Positions 40,723 through 48,742 of a stretch of 64,000 nt of DNA are shown one piece after another (positions within the stretch are counted from its first letter, which is position 1; each line of letters starts with the position of its first letter). Made by a program: the position numbers and the translations under genes. Below the pieces are notes generated by a model, which did no database searches, had not been told where the DNA came from, and was given only the letters and a program-made list of their open reading frames with translations. Source of the DNA: Ruminococcus sp. (GTDB lineage Bacteria > Bacillota > Clostridia > Oscillospirales > Ruminococcaceae); the NCBI GenBank assembly GCA_029060755.1, contig JAIDTI010000024.1, forward strand, positions 85,679 through 149,678, written 5' to 3'.

Positions 40723-43032
40723 ATGAAGTTGAATTTTTTTAACAGAACAGGTGCTGCAATAATGGCAGCAGCTATGGTGATGAATGCTACTGCAATAAGT
40801 ATGGGAACTACTGTTGCAGCAGGCAAGACAACAAGATATGAATTTGAAGATGGAGTTTCTACAGGTACAGGCAGTGTAAAGACTGATTCAAAGGCTTCGG
40901 GCGGAAAATATTTCTATCTTGAAAGCAATGACGATACCGTTACAGTTACAGTCAATGTTGCTTCAACAGGTATGTACAATCTTAAAATCGGCTATAATGC
41001 TGAATTTGGCGAAAAAATACAGAATCTTTATGTAAACGGCGTAGACCAGGGACAGATTTCATTCACTTCTGAAGACTGGGCAGAGGTTGACTGCGGAGCT
41101 GTCAAGCTTGAAAAAGGTGACAATGAAGTAATGATAAAGAGTAGCTGGGGCTGGACTAATTTTGATTACCTTGATGTTGAGGAGGCTACGCTTTCAGAAA
41201 TCAAGGCAACTCAGACAACTTGCTGTGATGCAGGTGCAACAGCTGAAACAAGGTCATTAATGGCATATCTTGCAAGCGTTTACGGAAAGAACATCATTTC
41301 AGGTCAGCAGGAAATTTACAGCGGTGGTCCTCATGGTCTTGAACAGGAATTTGAATATCTCAAAGAAACTACAGGTCATTATCCTGCAATCAGAGGTTTT
41401 GACTATGGCAATTTCTCATGTCCGGCGTTTGGAAGTGATGACGGCTCAACAGAACGTGTAATTGACTGGGTAAAGAATAAGAATGGTATTGCAACAGCAT
41501 CATTCCATCTCAATGTTCCGACTGATTTTTCAAGTTATACTATCGGAAGCAGAATCGACTGGAGTAAAACTACATATAGTGAAAAAACAGACTTTTCACC
41601 GTCAAAAGCTGCTACAGAGGGTACAAAGGAAAACGAATATTATATGCAGGCTCTGACAACTCTTGCAGCTGAATTTAAAAAGCTTGAAGCAGAGGGTATT
41701 CCAGTAATCTGGCGACCACTTCATGAAGCAGAAGGCGGCGGCGGTGAAACTAAGTCGTGGTTCTGGTGGGGCAGAGAAGGCTCTGAAGCTTACAAGAAAC
41801 TCTGGATTTACACATATGAAACACTCACACAGAAATTTGACTGCCACAATCTTATCTGGGAATGGAACAGCTATAACTATGAATATTCACAGGACTGGTA
41901 TCCGGGTGATGAATATGTAGATATTATCGGCTATGATAAGTATAACTGTACAGACTGGTCAACAGGAAGTGCTGTACTCAACCATAATGACAGTGCAATA
42001 AGTTCTACATTCTATGGTATCATGAATAAATATAACAGCGCAAAAATGGTTTCAATGGCAGAGAACGACTGTTTCTCAACAGTAAGCAACCTTATTGATG
42101 AAAAAGCTGGCTGGCTCTATTTCTGTACATGGTATGACGGCGGAAGCGATGATATAAACTTCCTCACAAATCCTATGTTCAATACAAAGGAAGATACAAT
42201 TGAAATGTATCAGAGTGAATACTGCATTACACTTGATGAACTTCCTGAAGATTTGTATAAAAAGGAAACTCCTGCACCTGAAACTACAACAAAAACAACT
42301 GCTGACCCGTCAAAGACTACTACAACTACAGTAATCACTACGGAAGCAGACCCGACAAAGAATTACGGCAAAGTTGTTTATGACAAGACAAACAAGAGCT
42401 ATCAGATAACCCTGCCTGAAGCTGTAAAGGAATTTTATGTTGATGTTGAACTTCCAAAGGGTATAGAGTACGCAAACGGCGGAATGGGCGTAAGTGTTGA
42501 GCTTGATGGCGAATACTACTGGGCAAATATTCAGTGGGAAGCAAAGGCAAGCGGTGCTGTAAAGGTAAACGTTGTTGACAACTTCCTCAACTGCTCACTT
42601 GGTACAGAAGTTATTGAAGATGAGGCACTTATTGAGAAAATCAAGGCAGAACTTGGAAAGTCAAAGACATATGAAGGTCAGATATGGTATGCGCAGGAGG
42701 GCGGAAAATCCGCATCAACTGACGGTGTAAAGATTGTTGGTGCATATATCAAGAAAGAATCATCAGGCAATACTACAACTACCACAACAGGAGGAAGCAC
42801 TGTTGCAGTTAAGCTTCTTGGTGATGCAAATAATGATGGTGAAGTTAATATTGCTGATGCTACAGCTATCATTCAGCATCTTGGCAATCAGGATAAATAC
42901 GGACTTTCAGAGCAGGGTCTTGCAAATGCAGACTGCTGTAATGTCGGTGATGGTGTAACTGGTCTTGACGCACTTGCAATTCAGAAACTTGAAGCAAAAA
43001 TGATTGATAAGCTTCCTGATACAGCTGAATAA
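40723..43032 (+). CDS. Cellulosomal GH26 mannanase-type enzyme: CBM35-like, GH26, beta-module, dockerin
   Basis: 769 residues: signal peptide (about 1-33); a CBM35-like module (about 36-150, YEFEDGVSTGTGSV to WTNFDYLDVE); GH26 (about 155-505) with acid/base Glu335 in WRPLHEAEGG and likely nucleophile Glu447 in VSMAENDC; a Thr-rich linker; a ~130-residue beta-rich module starting NYGKVVYDKTNKSYQ that I cannot assign, possibly a CBM; and a dockerin (about 700-760). Dockerin loop 1 is DANNDGEVNIAD; loop 2 is the longer GDGVTGLDALAI type. It should hydrolyse mannan or a related beta-glycan while held in the cellulosome. GGAGGG precedes ATG 40723. Confidence 0.93.
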   Translation: MKLNFFNRTGAAIMAAAMVMNATAISMGTTVAAGKTTRYEFEDGVSTGTGSVKTDSKASGGKYFYLESNDDTVTVTVNVASTGMYNLKIGYNAEFGEKIQNLYVNGVDQGQISFTSEDWAEVDCGAVKLEKGDNEVMIKSSWGWTNFDYLDVEEATLSEIKATQTTCCDAGATAETRSLMAYLASVYGKNIISGQQEIYSGGPHGLEQEFEYLKETTGHYPAIRGFDYGNFSCPAFGSDDGSTERVIDWVKNKNGIATASFHLNVPTDFSSYTIGSRIDWSKTTYSEKTDFSPSKAATEGTKENEYYMQALTTLAAEFKKLEAEGIPVIWRPLHEAEGGGGETKSWFWWGREGSEAYKKLWIYTYETLTQKFDCHNLIWEWNSYNYEYSQDWYPGDEYVDIIGYDKYNCTDWSTGSAVLNHNDSAISSTFYGIMNKYNSAKMVSMAENDCFSTVSNLIDEKAGWLYFCTWYDGGSDDINFLTNPMFNTKEDTIEMYQSEYCITLDELPEDLYKKETPAPETTTKTTADPSKTTTTTVITTEADPTKNYGKVVYDKTNKSYQITLPEAVKEFYVDVELPKGIEYANGGMGVSVELDGEYYWANIQWEAKASGAVKVNVVDNFLNCSLGTEVIEDEALIEKIKAELGKSKTYEGQIWYAQEGGKSASTDGVKIVGAYIKKESSGNTTTTTTGGSTVAVKLLGDANNDGEVNIADATAIIQHLGNQDKYGLSEQGLANADCCNVGDGVTGLDALAIQKLEAKMIDKLPDTAE

Positions 43033-43136
43033 AAACGTATAATCAAAAAATTCATCTTTTTTGCTTAAAAATGTTAATTGGAATTTTTTGCTTTTTGTTT
43101 ACAATGTAGAAAATATATGAATTTTTTTATATATCA

Positions 43137-43165
43137 TTGACAAAATAAAAGAGATGTATTATAAT
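43137..43165 (+). promoter_or_regulatory. Promoter of the wall-anchored Thr-rich protein
   Basis: TTGACA, 17 bases, TATAAT. There is no clear terminator between the GH26 stop and this promoter. Confidence 0.85.
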
Positions 43166-43199
43166 CATCATAGACATTAAATTTTGGAGGCTTTTTATT

Positions 43200-43886
43200 A
43201 TGAAAAATTCAGGAAAATTAATCGCTTTTGGTGCAGCTGCTGTAATGTGTTCTGCTGTTGTATTCGGTTCTGCTGTAAATTCAGCAAATGTAGAACTTTC
43301 AAGCTATGCTGTAGAAAGCTCCGTTGCAGACTTATCAGCTTCTGATATATGTACTGCTATAAATTCATATCTTTCACAGAATGATGACTGGAATAATTAT
43401 ACAGTATCTGAAAACGACTTTGCTGACAACGCTGTTGTTTTGGTTTCAAAAGAAACTAATGAAGCATCTGATTACAAGTGTACTGTTGATGCTGAAACAG
43501 GAAATGCAAAGATAGTTGATGCAGAAAATGCTTCACAGGCAGAGTTCAGTGTATGGGATTATACTAACGCTGAACCACCTGCAACAACAGAAGTAACTAC
43601 AGAGACAACAACTGAAACAACCACAACAGAGACAACAACTGAAACAACAGAGACAACTACAGAGACAACATCTACTACAGAAACATCAACAAGCACAACA
43701 ACTTCAACAAGCACTACAACTACAACTAAAGCTTCAACAACCACAACAACAAAAGCCGGCACTACTACAACTACAACAAAAGCTGGTAGTTCACCAAAAA
43801 CAGGTGTTGCAGGTGTCGGAGCAGCAGTTGCATTAATGGGAGCAGCAGTTGCAACAGCATTTGCTTTACGCAAAAAAGAGGACTAA
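43200..43886 (+). CDS. Secreted, sortase-anchored Thr-rich surface protein
   Basis: 228 residues: signal peptide (about 1-30), a ~95-residue globular N-domain, an extreme Thr/Glu then Thr/Ser/Lys repeat stalk (about 125-195), and a C-terminal anchor: SPKTG, hydrophobic stretch, RKKED. SPKTG departs from LPxTG, so a class with relaxed specificity would be needed. I see no cohesin or dockerin. The stalk is probably O-glycosylated, as such Thr tracts often are. It lies just after the GH26 gene with its own strong promoter and terminator. The role is unknown; adhesion or fibre contact is a guess. Confidence 0.85.
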   Translation: MKNSGKLIAFGAAAVMCSAVVFGSAVNSANVELSSYAVESSVADLSASDICTAINSYLSQNDDWNNYTVSENDFADNAVVLVSKETNEASDYKCTVDAETGNAKIVDAENASQAEFSVWDYTNAEPPATTEVTTETTTETTTTETTTETTETTTETTSTTETSTSTTTSTSTTTTTKASTTTTTKAGTTTTTTKAGSSPKTGVAGVGAAVALMGAAVATAFALRKKED

Positions 43887-43903
43887 TTTAAAATAAGCAA
43901 AAA

Positions 43904-43935
43904 TAAAGCAGTCTCTTTTATAGGGACTGCTTTTT
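43904..43935 (+). terminator. Terminator after the Thr-rich surface protein
   Basis: Stem AAAGCAGTCTC / GGGACTGCTTT (one G-U pair) with a T-run. Confidence 0.88.
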
Positions 43936-43956
43936 GTTAAATGGAGATGATTGTTA

Positions 43957-44547
43957 ATGCTTGAAATGGTAAAAGGCTGTTATGTTCCGTGTGCTGATAA
44001 GCTTAAAGAGGAATACATGATTGATAAATGCTATATAACAGCAAATGTAAACGCAAGTAAAATAGAAGAAATTATTCAGCATTTCATAATAATACAGAAA
44101 GAACTTATATTTTTCATACTTGAACTGCCTGCAAATGCAGTTACTGAAGAAAAAATCCAGACAGACAAACCTGTTTCATTACACAGAGATGTATATTATA
44201 TTGATGGACTTACAAATGAACAGGCACTCATTTTGTTCATGAAATACAAGGAACTGCTTATAAATGACGGTCTTTGCCGATTCGGATTCGGAGTACATGA
44301 CAATTCAGCAGAAATAATGATGAATGAGTATAATATTATGACATTCTGGACAAATAATATGCAGAAATATAGTCTGTTTTTTGATACTCATGGCATACAC
44401 ATCACAGATAACTATATTTCTGCGTGGGACACATTCAGCAGTGATAATCCAGGGCAATGCAAATCTGTCACAGTGAATGATATGAGCATATACGACTTAC
44501 CTGAACAGCTGAAAGAATATGGAATGTATTTTGCTGAAACAAGATAA
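43957..44547 (+). CDS. Soluble protein of unknown function
   Basis: 196 residues, no signal or membrane segment. It has acidic and aromatic character with blocks such as GCYVPCADKL, FFILELPAN, FGFGVHDNSAEIMMNEYN and LFFDTHGIHITDNYIS. The look is that of immunity or SUFU-like cytoplasmic proteins, but I cannot name the family. ATG 43957 is nine bases after GGAGA. It converges with endonuclease V with only 6 bp between the stops. Confidence 0.82.
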   Translation: MLEMVKGCYVPCADKLKEEYMIDKCYITANVNASKIEEIIQHFIIIQKELIFFILELPANAVTEEKIQTDKPVSLHRDVYYIDGLTNEQALILFMKYKELLINDGLCRFGFGVHDNSAEIMMNEYNIMTFWTNNMQKYSLFFDTHGIHITDNYISAWDTFSSDNPGQCKSVTVNDMSIYDLPEQLKEYGMYFAETR

Positions 44548-44553
44548 GAATAG

Positions 44554-45231
44554 CTATATATTTAGTAAACGCCTTTGCTCATGTGTTTCAAGGTCTGCAA
44601 GCCTTGTCGGTATCGGGATATGACTTTCTTTTCCTGTTAAAGCAAGAGTGATTTTTGTTGCAGTATCAAGTGAAATATAATTCCCGACAGATAAAAATAC
44701 AGGCTTTACATTATCATGAGTGCGCAGAACTCTGCCATATACTTCATTTTCAATCACAATATCAGTAAAACTTCCTGCAACTGAATCAGGCTCAATGTAA
44801 TCAGCATTATGCACACGGAAATAAGTTTTGGCAACCCCGATAGTAGCAGTATTCAGATAAAAAGATGCATGAGTTGCTATACCCATATGTCGTGGGTGCA
44901 GATAGCCATTGCCGTCAAACATATAAATATCAGGTCTGCACTCCAGTTTTTCTGATGCTTTTATAATCAGGGGAAGTTCACGGAATGTAAGAAATGACGG
45001 TATATAAGGCACTTCAATTTTTCCGCTGTAATGCTGTTTTTCAATTATTTCATGTGTTATATAGTCTGTCACCACAATACAGCATACAGCATATTCTTCA
45101 TTATTATGATTCCAGTAAGCAAGGTCAACACCTGCAACCGTTTTAATCTCCGACAATTGAAAACTGTCGGAGAGTTTTATTTTATCCCTGAAAGAGTTCT
45201 GAATTTCAAGAAATTTTTCTGTATCGCTCAT
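44554..45231 (-). CDS. nfi: Endonuclease V (deoxyinosine-specific)
   Basis: 225 residues with the catalytic Asp in AGVDLAYW, the YIPSFLTFRELP block, the second Asp and loop in FDGNGYLHPRHMGIATHAS, and a GVAKTYF block. It nicks DNA one base 3' of hypoxanthine, handling deaminated adenine under nitrosative or anaerobic stress. It starts 5 bp after coaX with AGGTGA upstream. Confidence 0.93.
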   Translation of the reverse strand: MSDTEKFLEIQNSFRDKIKLSDSFQLSEIKTVAGVDLAYWNHNNEEYAVCCIVVTDYITHEIIEKQHYSGKIEVPYIPSFLTFRELPLIIKASEKLECRPDIYMFDGNGYLHPRHMGIATHASFYLNTATIGVAKTYFRVHNADYIEPDSVAGSFTDIVIENEVYGRVLRTHDNVKPVFLSVGNYISLDTATKITLALTGKESHIPIPTRLADLETHEQRRLLNI

Positions 45232-45236
45232 GAAAA

Positions 45237-46010
45237 TCACCTTTTTTTATTTTTATGATAGATTATAGTCAAACCTTTTATCAGTAAATTTTTGTCAATA
45301 GTAATATTTTTTCTGCAAAGCGGTACAACAACAGACGAAAGTCCACCTGTTGCGACAGCAGTACACGGCTCACCGATTTCTTCTTCAATGCGTTCAATTA
45401 TGCCGTCCAGAGCGCACGCATTTGAATACAGTACACCGCTTTTCATGCAGTCGATAGTATTTGTACCGATTATATTAGGCGGAAGTTCAAAGTCGATTTT
45501 CGGAAGTTGTGCGGTACGCTGAATAAGCGCATCAGTTGCAACACCCATGCCTGTCATTATAAGTCCGCCGATATAGTTTTTGTTTTTATCAACAACAGAA
45601 ACAGTTGTAGCCGTACCCATATCAATAATAATAAGCGGTACTGGATATGTATTTATCGCAGCTACAGCATCAACAGCCTGGTCACTTCCCAGCTGTTTCG
45701 GATTATCAATAATTATATTCAACCCTGTTTTAACTCCTGCACCTACAACAAGAATTTCCACTCCGAAAAGCTTTCTGACAGCCTCTTTTACAGTATTTGT
45801 CACGGACGGTACAACTGACGACATAACAGCGTCATCAATATCACTACAGCAGAAATTATTCATTTCAAGAATATTCTTGATAAGTGACGCATATTCAGTT
45901 GCAGTTGCATTGTGATTTGTTGAGATTCTCTCAAATACGACTATGTTGTCATTTTCGTCCACACAGCCGAAAACTATGTTTGTATTGCCAATATCTACAG
46001 CTAAAAGCAT
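45237..46010 (-). CDS. coaX: Type III pantothenate kinase
   Basis: 257 residues of the ASKHA fold with the phosphate loop LLAVDIGNTNIVFG, SSVVPSVT, LGSDQAVDAVAAI, DMGTATTVSVVD and GGLIMTGMGVATDAL. It starts CoA synthesis by phosphorylating pantothenate. CoaBC, two steps later, is encoded 2.7 kb away on the other strand. AGGAGG precedes the start. Confidence 0.95.
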   Translation of the reverse strand: MLLAVDIGNTNIVFGCVDENDNIVVFERISTNHNATATEYASLIKNILEMNNFCCSDIDDAVMSSVVPSVTNTVKEAVRKLFGVEILVVGAGVKTGLNIIIDNPKQLGSDQAVDAVAAINTYPVPLIIIDMGTATTVSVVDKNKNYIGGLIMTGMGVATDALIQRTAQLPKIDFELPPNIIGTNTIDCMKSGVLYSNACALDGIIERIEEEIGEPCTAVATGGLSSVVVPLCRKNITIDKNLLIKGLTIIYHKNKKR

Positions 46011-46025
46011 AATAAAACCTCCTGA

Positions 46026-46700
46026 TTAAATAAATCTACTTGCATCTTCCCAGCGTATAAAACGTTTGTACTTTATCACGACAATATTTTTCGGTGGATA
46101 GCCATATGTTTCAAGTACATATTTGCCGTCGGGGAGATAGAATACTATAAATTTTCTTCTTCCACCTCTTGTCATTTCACCCTTAAAATAGTGGTCGATT
46201 TCAATTCTTGTATATATTGCTGAATCGTCCATATTTGCCCATATATGCTCCCATACGGCATATACTGCAAGGCAAATCAAAGTTACAGGTAGAAGAACTG
46301 CAAGTGTTACAAGCATAGCTTGTACACCGTCTGACAGCATCACAAAAAAAGCCACTATAAGTTCAAGTCCGATTAAAACTGCCGTAGAAATAAGAGAAGC
46401 TTTTTTATCAATGTGGAATCTCTTCTTCAATCTGTCGGGGAATTTTTTCCATTCAGGCGGACTTGCTTCAGCAATTTTCTCTTTTTCGTCAGGATTAAGG
46501 CGATGTATTACAGCGTAATCAACAGCAAGTGTGAGTAAAACAAGTGCAATACTTCCAATCAAAAGATATATGTAACCCGATTCATTTGTTATAGCATCAA
46601 GTCCAATTACTAATGTTATTACAAAAAATGCTCCGAAAAGTGAGAGTATTACGGGTAGTGATTTTCCATAGAAAAGATGTCTGTATTTAAGTCGTTTCAT
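46026..46700 (-). CDS. Four-span membrane protein, tandem paralogue 1
   Basis: 224 residues starting MKRLKYRHLFYGKSLPVIL. Four membrane segments (about 10-32, 38-60, 100-120 and 125-150) flank a cytoplasmic loop with RLNPDEKEKIAEASPPEW. A conserved C-terminal domain follows, DDSAIYTRIEIDHYFKGE to IVVIKYKRFIRWEDA. It is one of three neighbouring copies of the same gene. The C-terminal strands recall YcxB-like tails, but I do not claim the family. The last gene before coaX. Confidence 0.82.
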   Translation of the reverse strand: MKRLKYRHLFYGKSLPVILSLFGAFFVITLVIGLDAITNESGYIYLLIGSIALVLLTLAVDYAVIHRLNPDEKEKIAEASPPEWKKFPDRLKKRFHIDKKASLISTAVLIGLELIVAFFVMLSDGVQAMLVTLAVLLPVTLICLAVYAVWEHIWANMDDSAIYTRIEIDHYFKGEMTRGGRRKFIVFYLPDGKYVLETYGYPPKNIVVIKYKRFIRWEDASRFI

Positions 46701-46719
46701 AAAAAATCCCTCCCCCTGA

Positions 46720-47388
46720 TTAAATAAATCTGTTTGCATCTTCCCAGCGTATAAAACGTTTGTACTTTATAACAATAATATTTTTCGGTATATAACCATA
46801 AGTTTCAAGTACATATTTGCCGTCGGGAAGATAGAATACTATAAATTTTCTTCTTCCGCCTCTTGCCATTTCACCCTCAAATGAGTGGTCAACCTCAATT
46901 CTTGTATATATTGCAGAATCGTTCATATTTGCCCATATATGCTCCCATACGGCGTATGTTGCAAGGCAAATCAGAGTTGCAGGCAGAAGAATTTCAAGTG
47001 ATACAAGCATAGCTGTTACGCCTCCTGCAATCATTACAATAAGAGCCGCTATAAGTTCAAGTCCGATTAAGTTTGCCATATAAATAAGAGCTTCTTTTTT
47101 ATCAATGCGGAATTTCTTTTTAAATCTGTCGGGAAATTTTTTCCATTTCAGCGGACTTGCTTCAGCGATTTTCTTCTTTTCGTCAGGTTTCAGACGATGT
47201 ATTACAGCATAATCAACGGCAAGTGTCAGTAAAATAAGTGCAACACTTCCAATCATATGATATATGTAACCCCATTTGTTTTTTATAGTATCAAGTATCG
47301 GTGTCATTACAAAAAACGCACCGAATATTGAAAGCATTATGGGTATGATTTTCCCATAGAAAAGATGTCTGTATTTAAGTCGTTTCAT
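46720..47388 (-). CDS. Four-span membrane protein, tandem paralogue 2
   Basis: 222 residues, same architecture as its neighbours. It diverges mainly in the second loop (PILDTIKNKWG) and third/fourth segments (MANLIGLELIAALIVMIAG). The ATG follows GGGGGAT. Its start overlaps the end of the remnant frame at 47385-47600 (ATGA), so the remnant now acts as its leader. The function is unknown. Confidence 0.82.
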   Translation of the reverse strand: MKRLKYRHLFYGKIIPIMLSIFGAFFVMTPILDTIKNKWGYIYHMIGSVALILLTLAVDYAVIHRLKPDEKKKIAEASPLKWKKFPDRFKKKFRIDKKEALIYMANLIGLELIAALIVMIAGGVTAMLVSLEILLPATLICLATYAVWEHIWANMNDSAIYTRIEVDHSFEGEMARGGRRKFIVFYLPDGKYVLETYGYIPKNIIVIKYKRFIRWEDANRFI

Positions 47389-47600
47389 AAAAAATCCCCC
47401 ATATCATATTTTGGAACTCCTGCTGAAACAGGACCTTTTGCGATTATTGAATTCATCATTGTACTGGATTTTTCTGAGCTAAACTCACTTCTCAAAAAAT
47501 CGTCACGATTTACCTTTACTCCTGGAACTTTGGTTACAGAAGTGACAATGTCTAAAATTTCAAATTTTTTCCATAATTTTAAACTACTGATTATATAAAT
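47385..47600 (-). pseudogene. Gene remnant between the membrane paralogues
   Basis: A 71-codon open frame with protein-like content, FEILDIVTSVTKVPGVKVNR then DDFLRSEF and a Ser-rich part, ending IIAKGPVSAGVPKYDMGDFL. It has no ATG, GTG or TTG before the late Met-Met, and it is bounded upstream by an in-frame TAA inside paralogue 3. The PGVKVNRDDFL stretch looks like the N-terminus of a larger conserved protein that has been lost. It ends 1 codon into paralogue 2. It is most simply a fragment left by the duplications here. Confidence 0.5.
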
Positions 47601-48277
47601 TTATCTGCATCTTCCCAGCGGATAAAGTACTTGTATTTGATTACAACTATATTTTTTGGTACAAGACCAGCCGATACTTCAAGTACATATTTTCCATCAG
47701 GCAGATAGAATACTATGTAATTCCTGTAATTCTTTCTTCCGCCTCGAGTATATTCAACTTTAAATGAGTGGTCAACCTCAATTCTTGTATATATTGCTGA
47801 ATCGTCCATATTTGTCCATATATGCTCCCATACGGCGTATACTGCAAGGCAAATCAGAGTTACAGGCAGAAGAATTGCAAGTGATACAAGCATAGCCTGT
47901 ACACCGTCTGACAGCATTACAAGAAAAGCTACTATAAGTTCAAGTCCGATTAAAACTGCTATAGAAATAAGAGAAGCTTTTTTATCAATGCGGAATTTCT
48001 TTTTAAATCTGTCGGGAAACTTTTTCCATTTAGGCGGACTTGCCTCAGCAATTTTCTTTTTTTCATCGAGATTAAGGCGGTGTATTATAGCATAATCAAC
48101 AGCAAGCATCAGTAAAATAAGTGCAATACTTCCAATCAAGAAATATATGTACCCCAATTCGTTTTTTATAGTATCAAGTGCAATTACTGATGTTATCAAT
48201 AAAAGTACTCCGAAAAGCGAAAACATAACGGGTATGGACTTTCCATAAAAAAGATGTCTGTATTTAAGTCGTTTCAT
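47591..48277 (-). CDS. Four-span membrane protein, tandem paralogue 3
   Basis: 228 residues, the first copy in transcription order. It matches paralogue 1 closely in the membrane part (IGLELIVAFLVMLSDGVQAML) and has a small insertion in the C-terminal domain (YTRGGRKNYRNYIVFYL, LEVSAGLVPKN). ATG 48277 follows a G-rich site (GGGGGAT). The three copies together look like a locally expanding family. The function is unknown. Confidence 0.82.
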   Translation of the reverse strand: MKRLKYRHLFYGKSIPVMFSLFGVLLLITSVIALDTIKNELGYIYFLIGSIALILLMLAVDYAIIHRLNLDEKKKIAEASPPKWKKFPDRFKKKFRIDKKASLISIAVLIGLELIVAFLVMLSDGVQAMLVSLAILLPVTLICLAVYAVWEHIWTNMDDSAIYTRIEVDHSFKVEYTRGGRKNYRNYIVFYLPDGKYVLEVSAGLVPKNIVVIKYKYFIRWEDADKFI

Positions 48278-48313
48278 AAAAAAATCCCCCATTATATCAT
48301 ATACATTTTACAA

Positions 48314-48628
48314 TTAATCGCTTATTTTTGTGAAAACACAAGATAAATCTGTTTCTGTCTGAATTATATCATTAAGAACAGAGATTATTAATTGCTTACT
48401 CATTTTAGAAATAAAAATTGGTTTGTCAGCATAAAAGTATTGACCTGCAAGACATTCGCCTGTCAACTGATTTTTCTTTGAAAGGTTGAACAGATTCTTA
48501 TAAGTAAAAAACGTGGCACTCCACTTTGTTCCGTCGTCCAATTCAAAATAAACATCAGAGTTTGCATCATATTCATTATAACCGTCTGCCCATGTTTCAA
48601 ATTCAAACCATATATTTTTGATTTCCAT
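48314..48628 (-). CDS. Small unknown protein, immunity-like in character
   Basis: 104 residues, acidic and soluble, starting MEIKNIWFEFETWADGYN, with VYFELDDGTKWSATFFTYKN and LTGECLAGQYFYADKPIFI. The layout (short, acidic, Trp/Phe-rich, orphan) resembles polymorphic-toxin immunity proteins, but there is no toxin nearby and I cannot assign a family. GGGATC lies before the ATG. It is first in the minus-strand series leading to coaX, but a 36-bp gap separates it from the membrane paralogues. Confidence 0.8.
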   Translation of the reverse strand: MEIKNIWFEFETWADGYNEYDANSDVYFELDDGTKWSATFFTYKNLFNLSKKNQLTGECLAGQYFYADKPIFISKMSKQLIISVLNDIIQTETDLSCVFTKISD

Positions 48629-48742
48629 ATTTTGATCCCTATAAAAATGACTTTATATAATTATAGCATATTTTTTCGGATAAATCTATAGATTTTCAGA
48701 AATTTTTGTGATATAATGAAAATAATCAAGGAGGTTTATATT

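Noticed and set aside
43580-43790. Short periodic repeats that might suggest a CRISPR or satellite array
   Set aside because: They are in-frame ACA/ACT-rich codons encoding the Thr stalk, with no constant repeat and spacer lengths.
43200-43886. Scaffoldin or cohesin protein next to GH26
   Set aside because: The head domain is only about 95 residues and shows no cohesin-like pattern.
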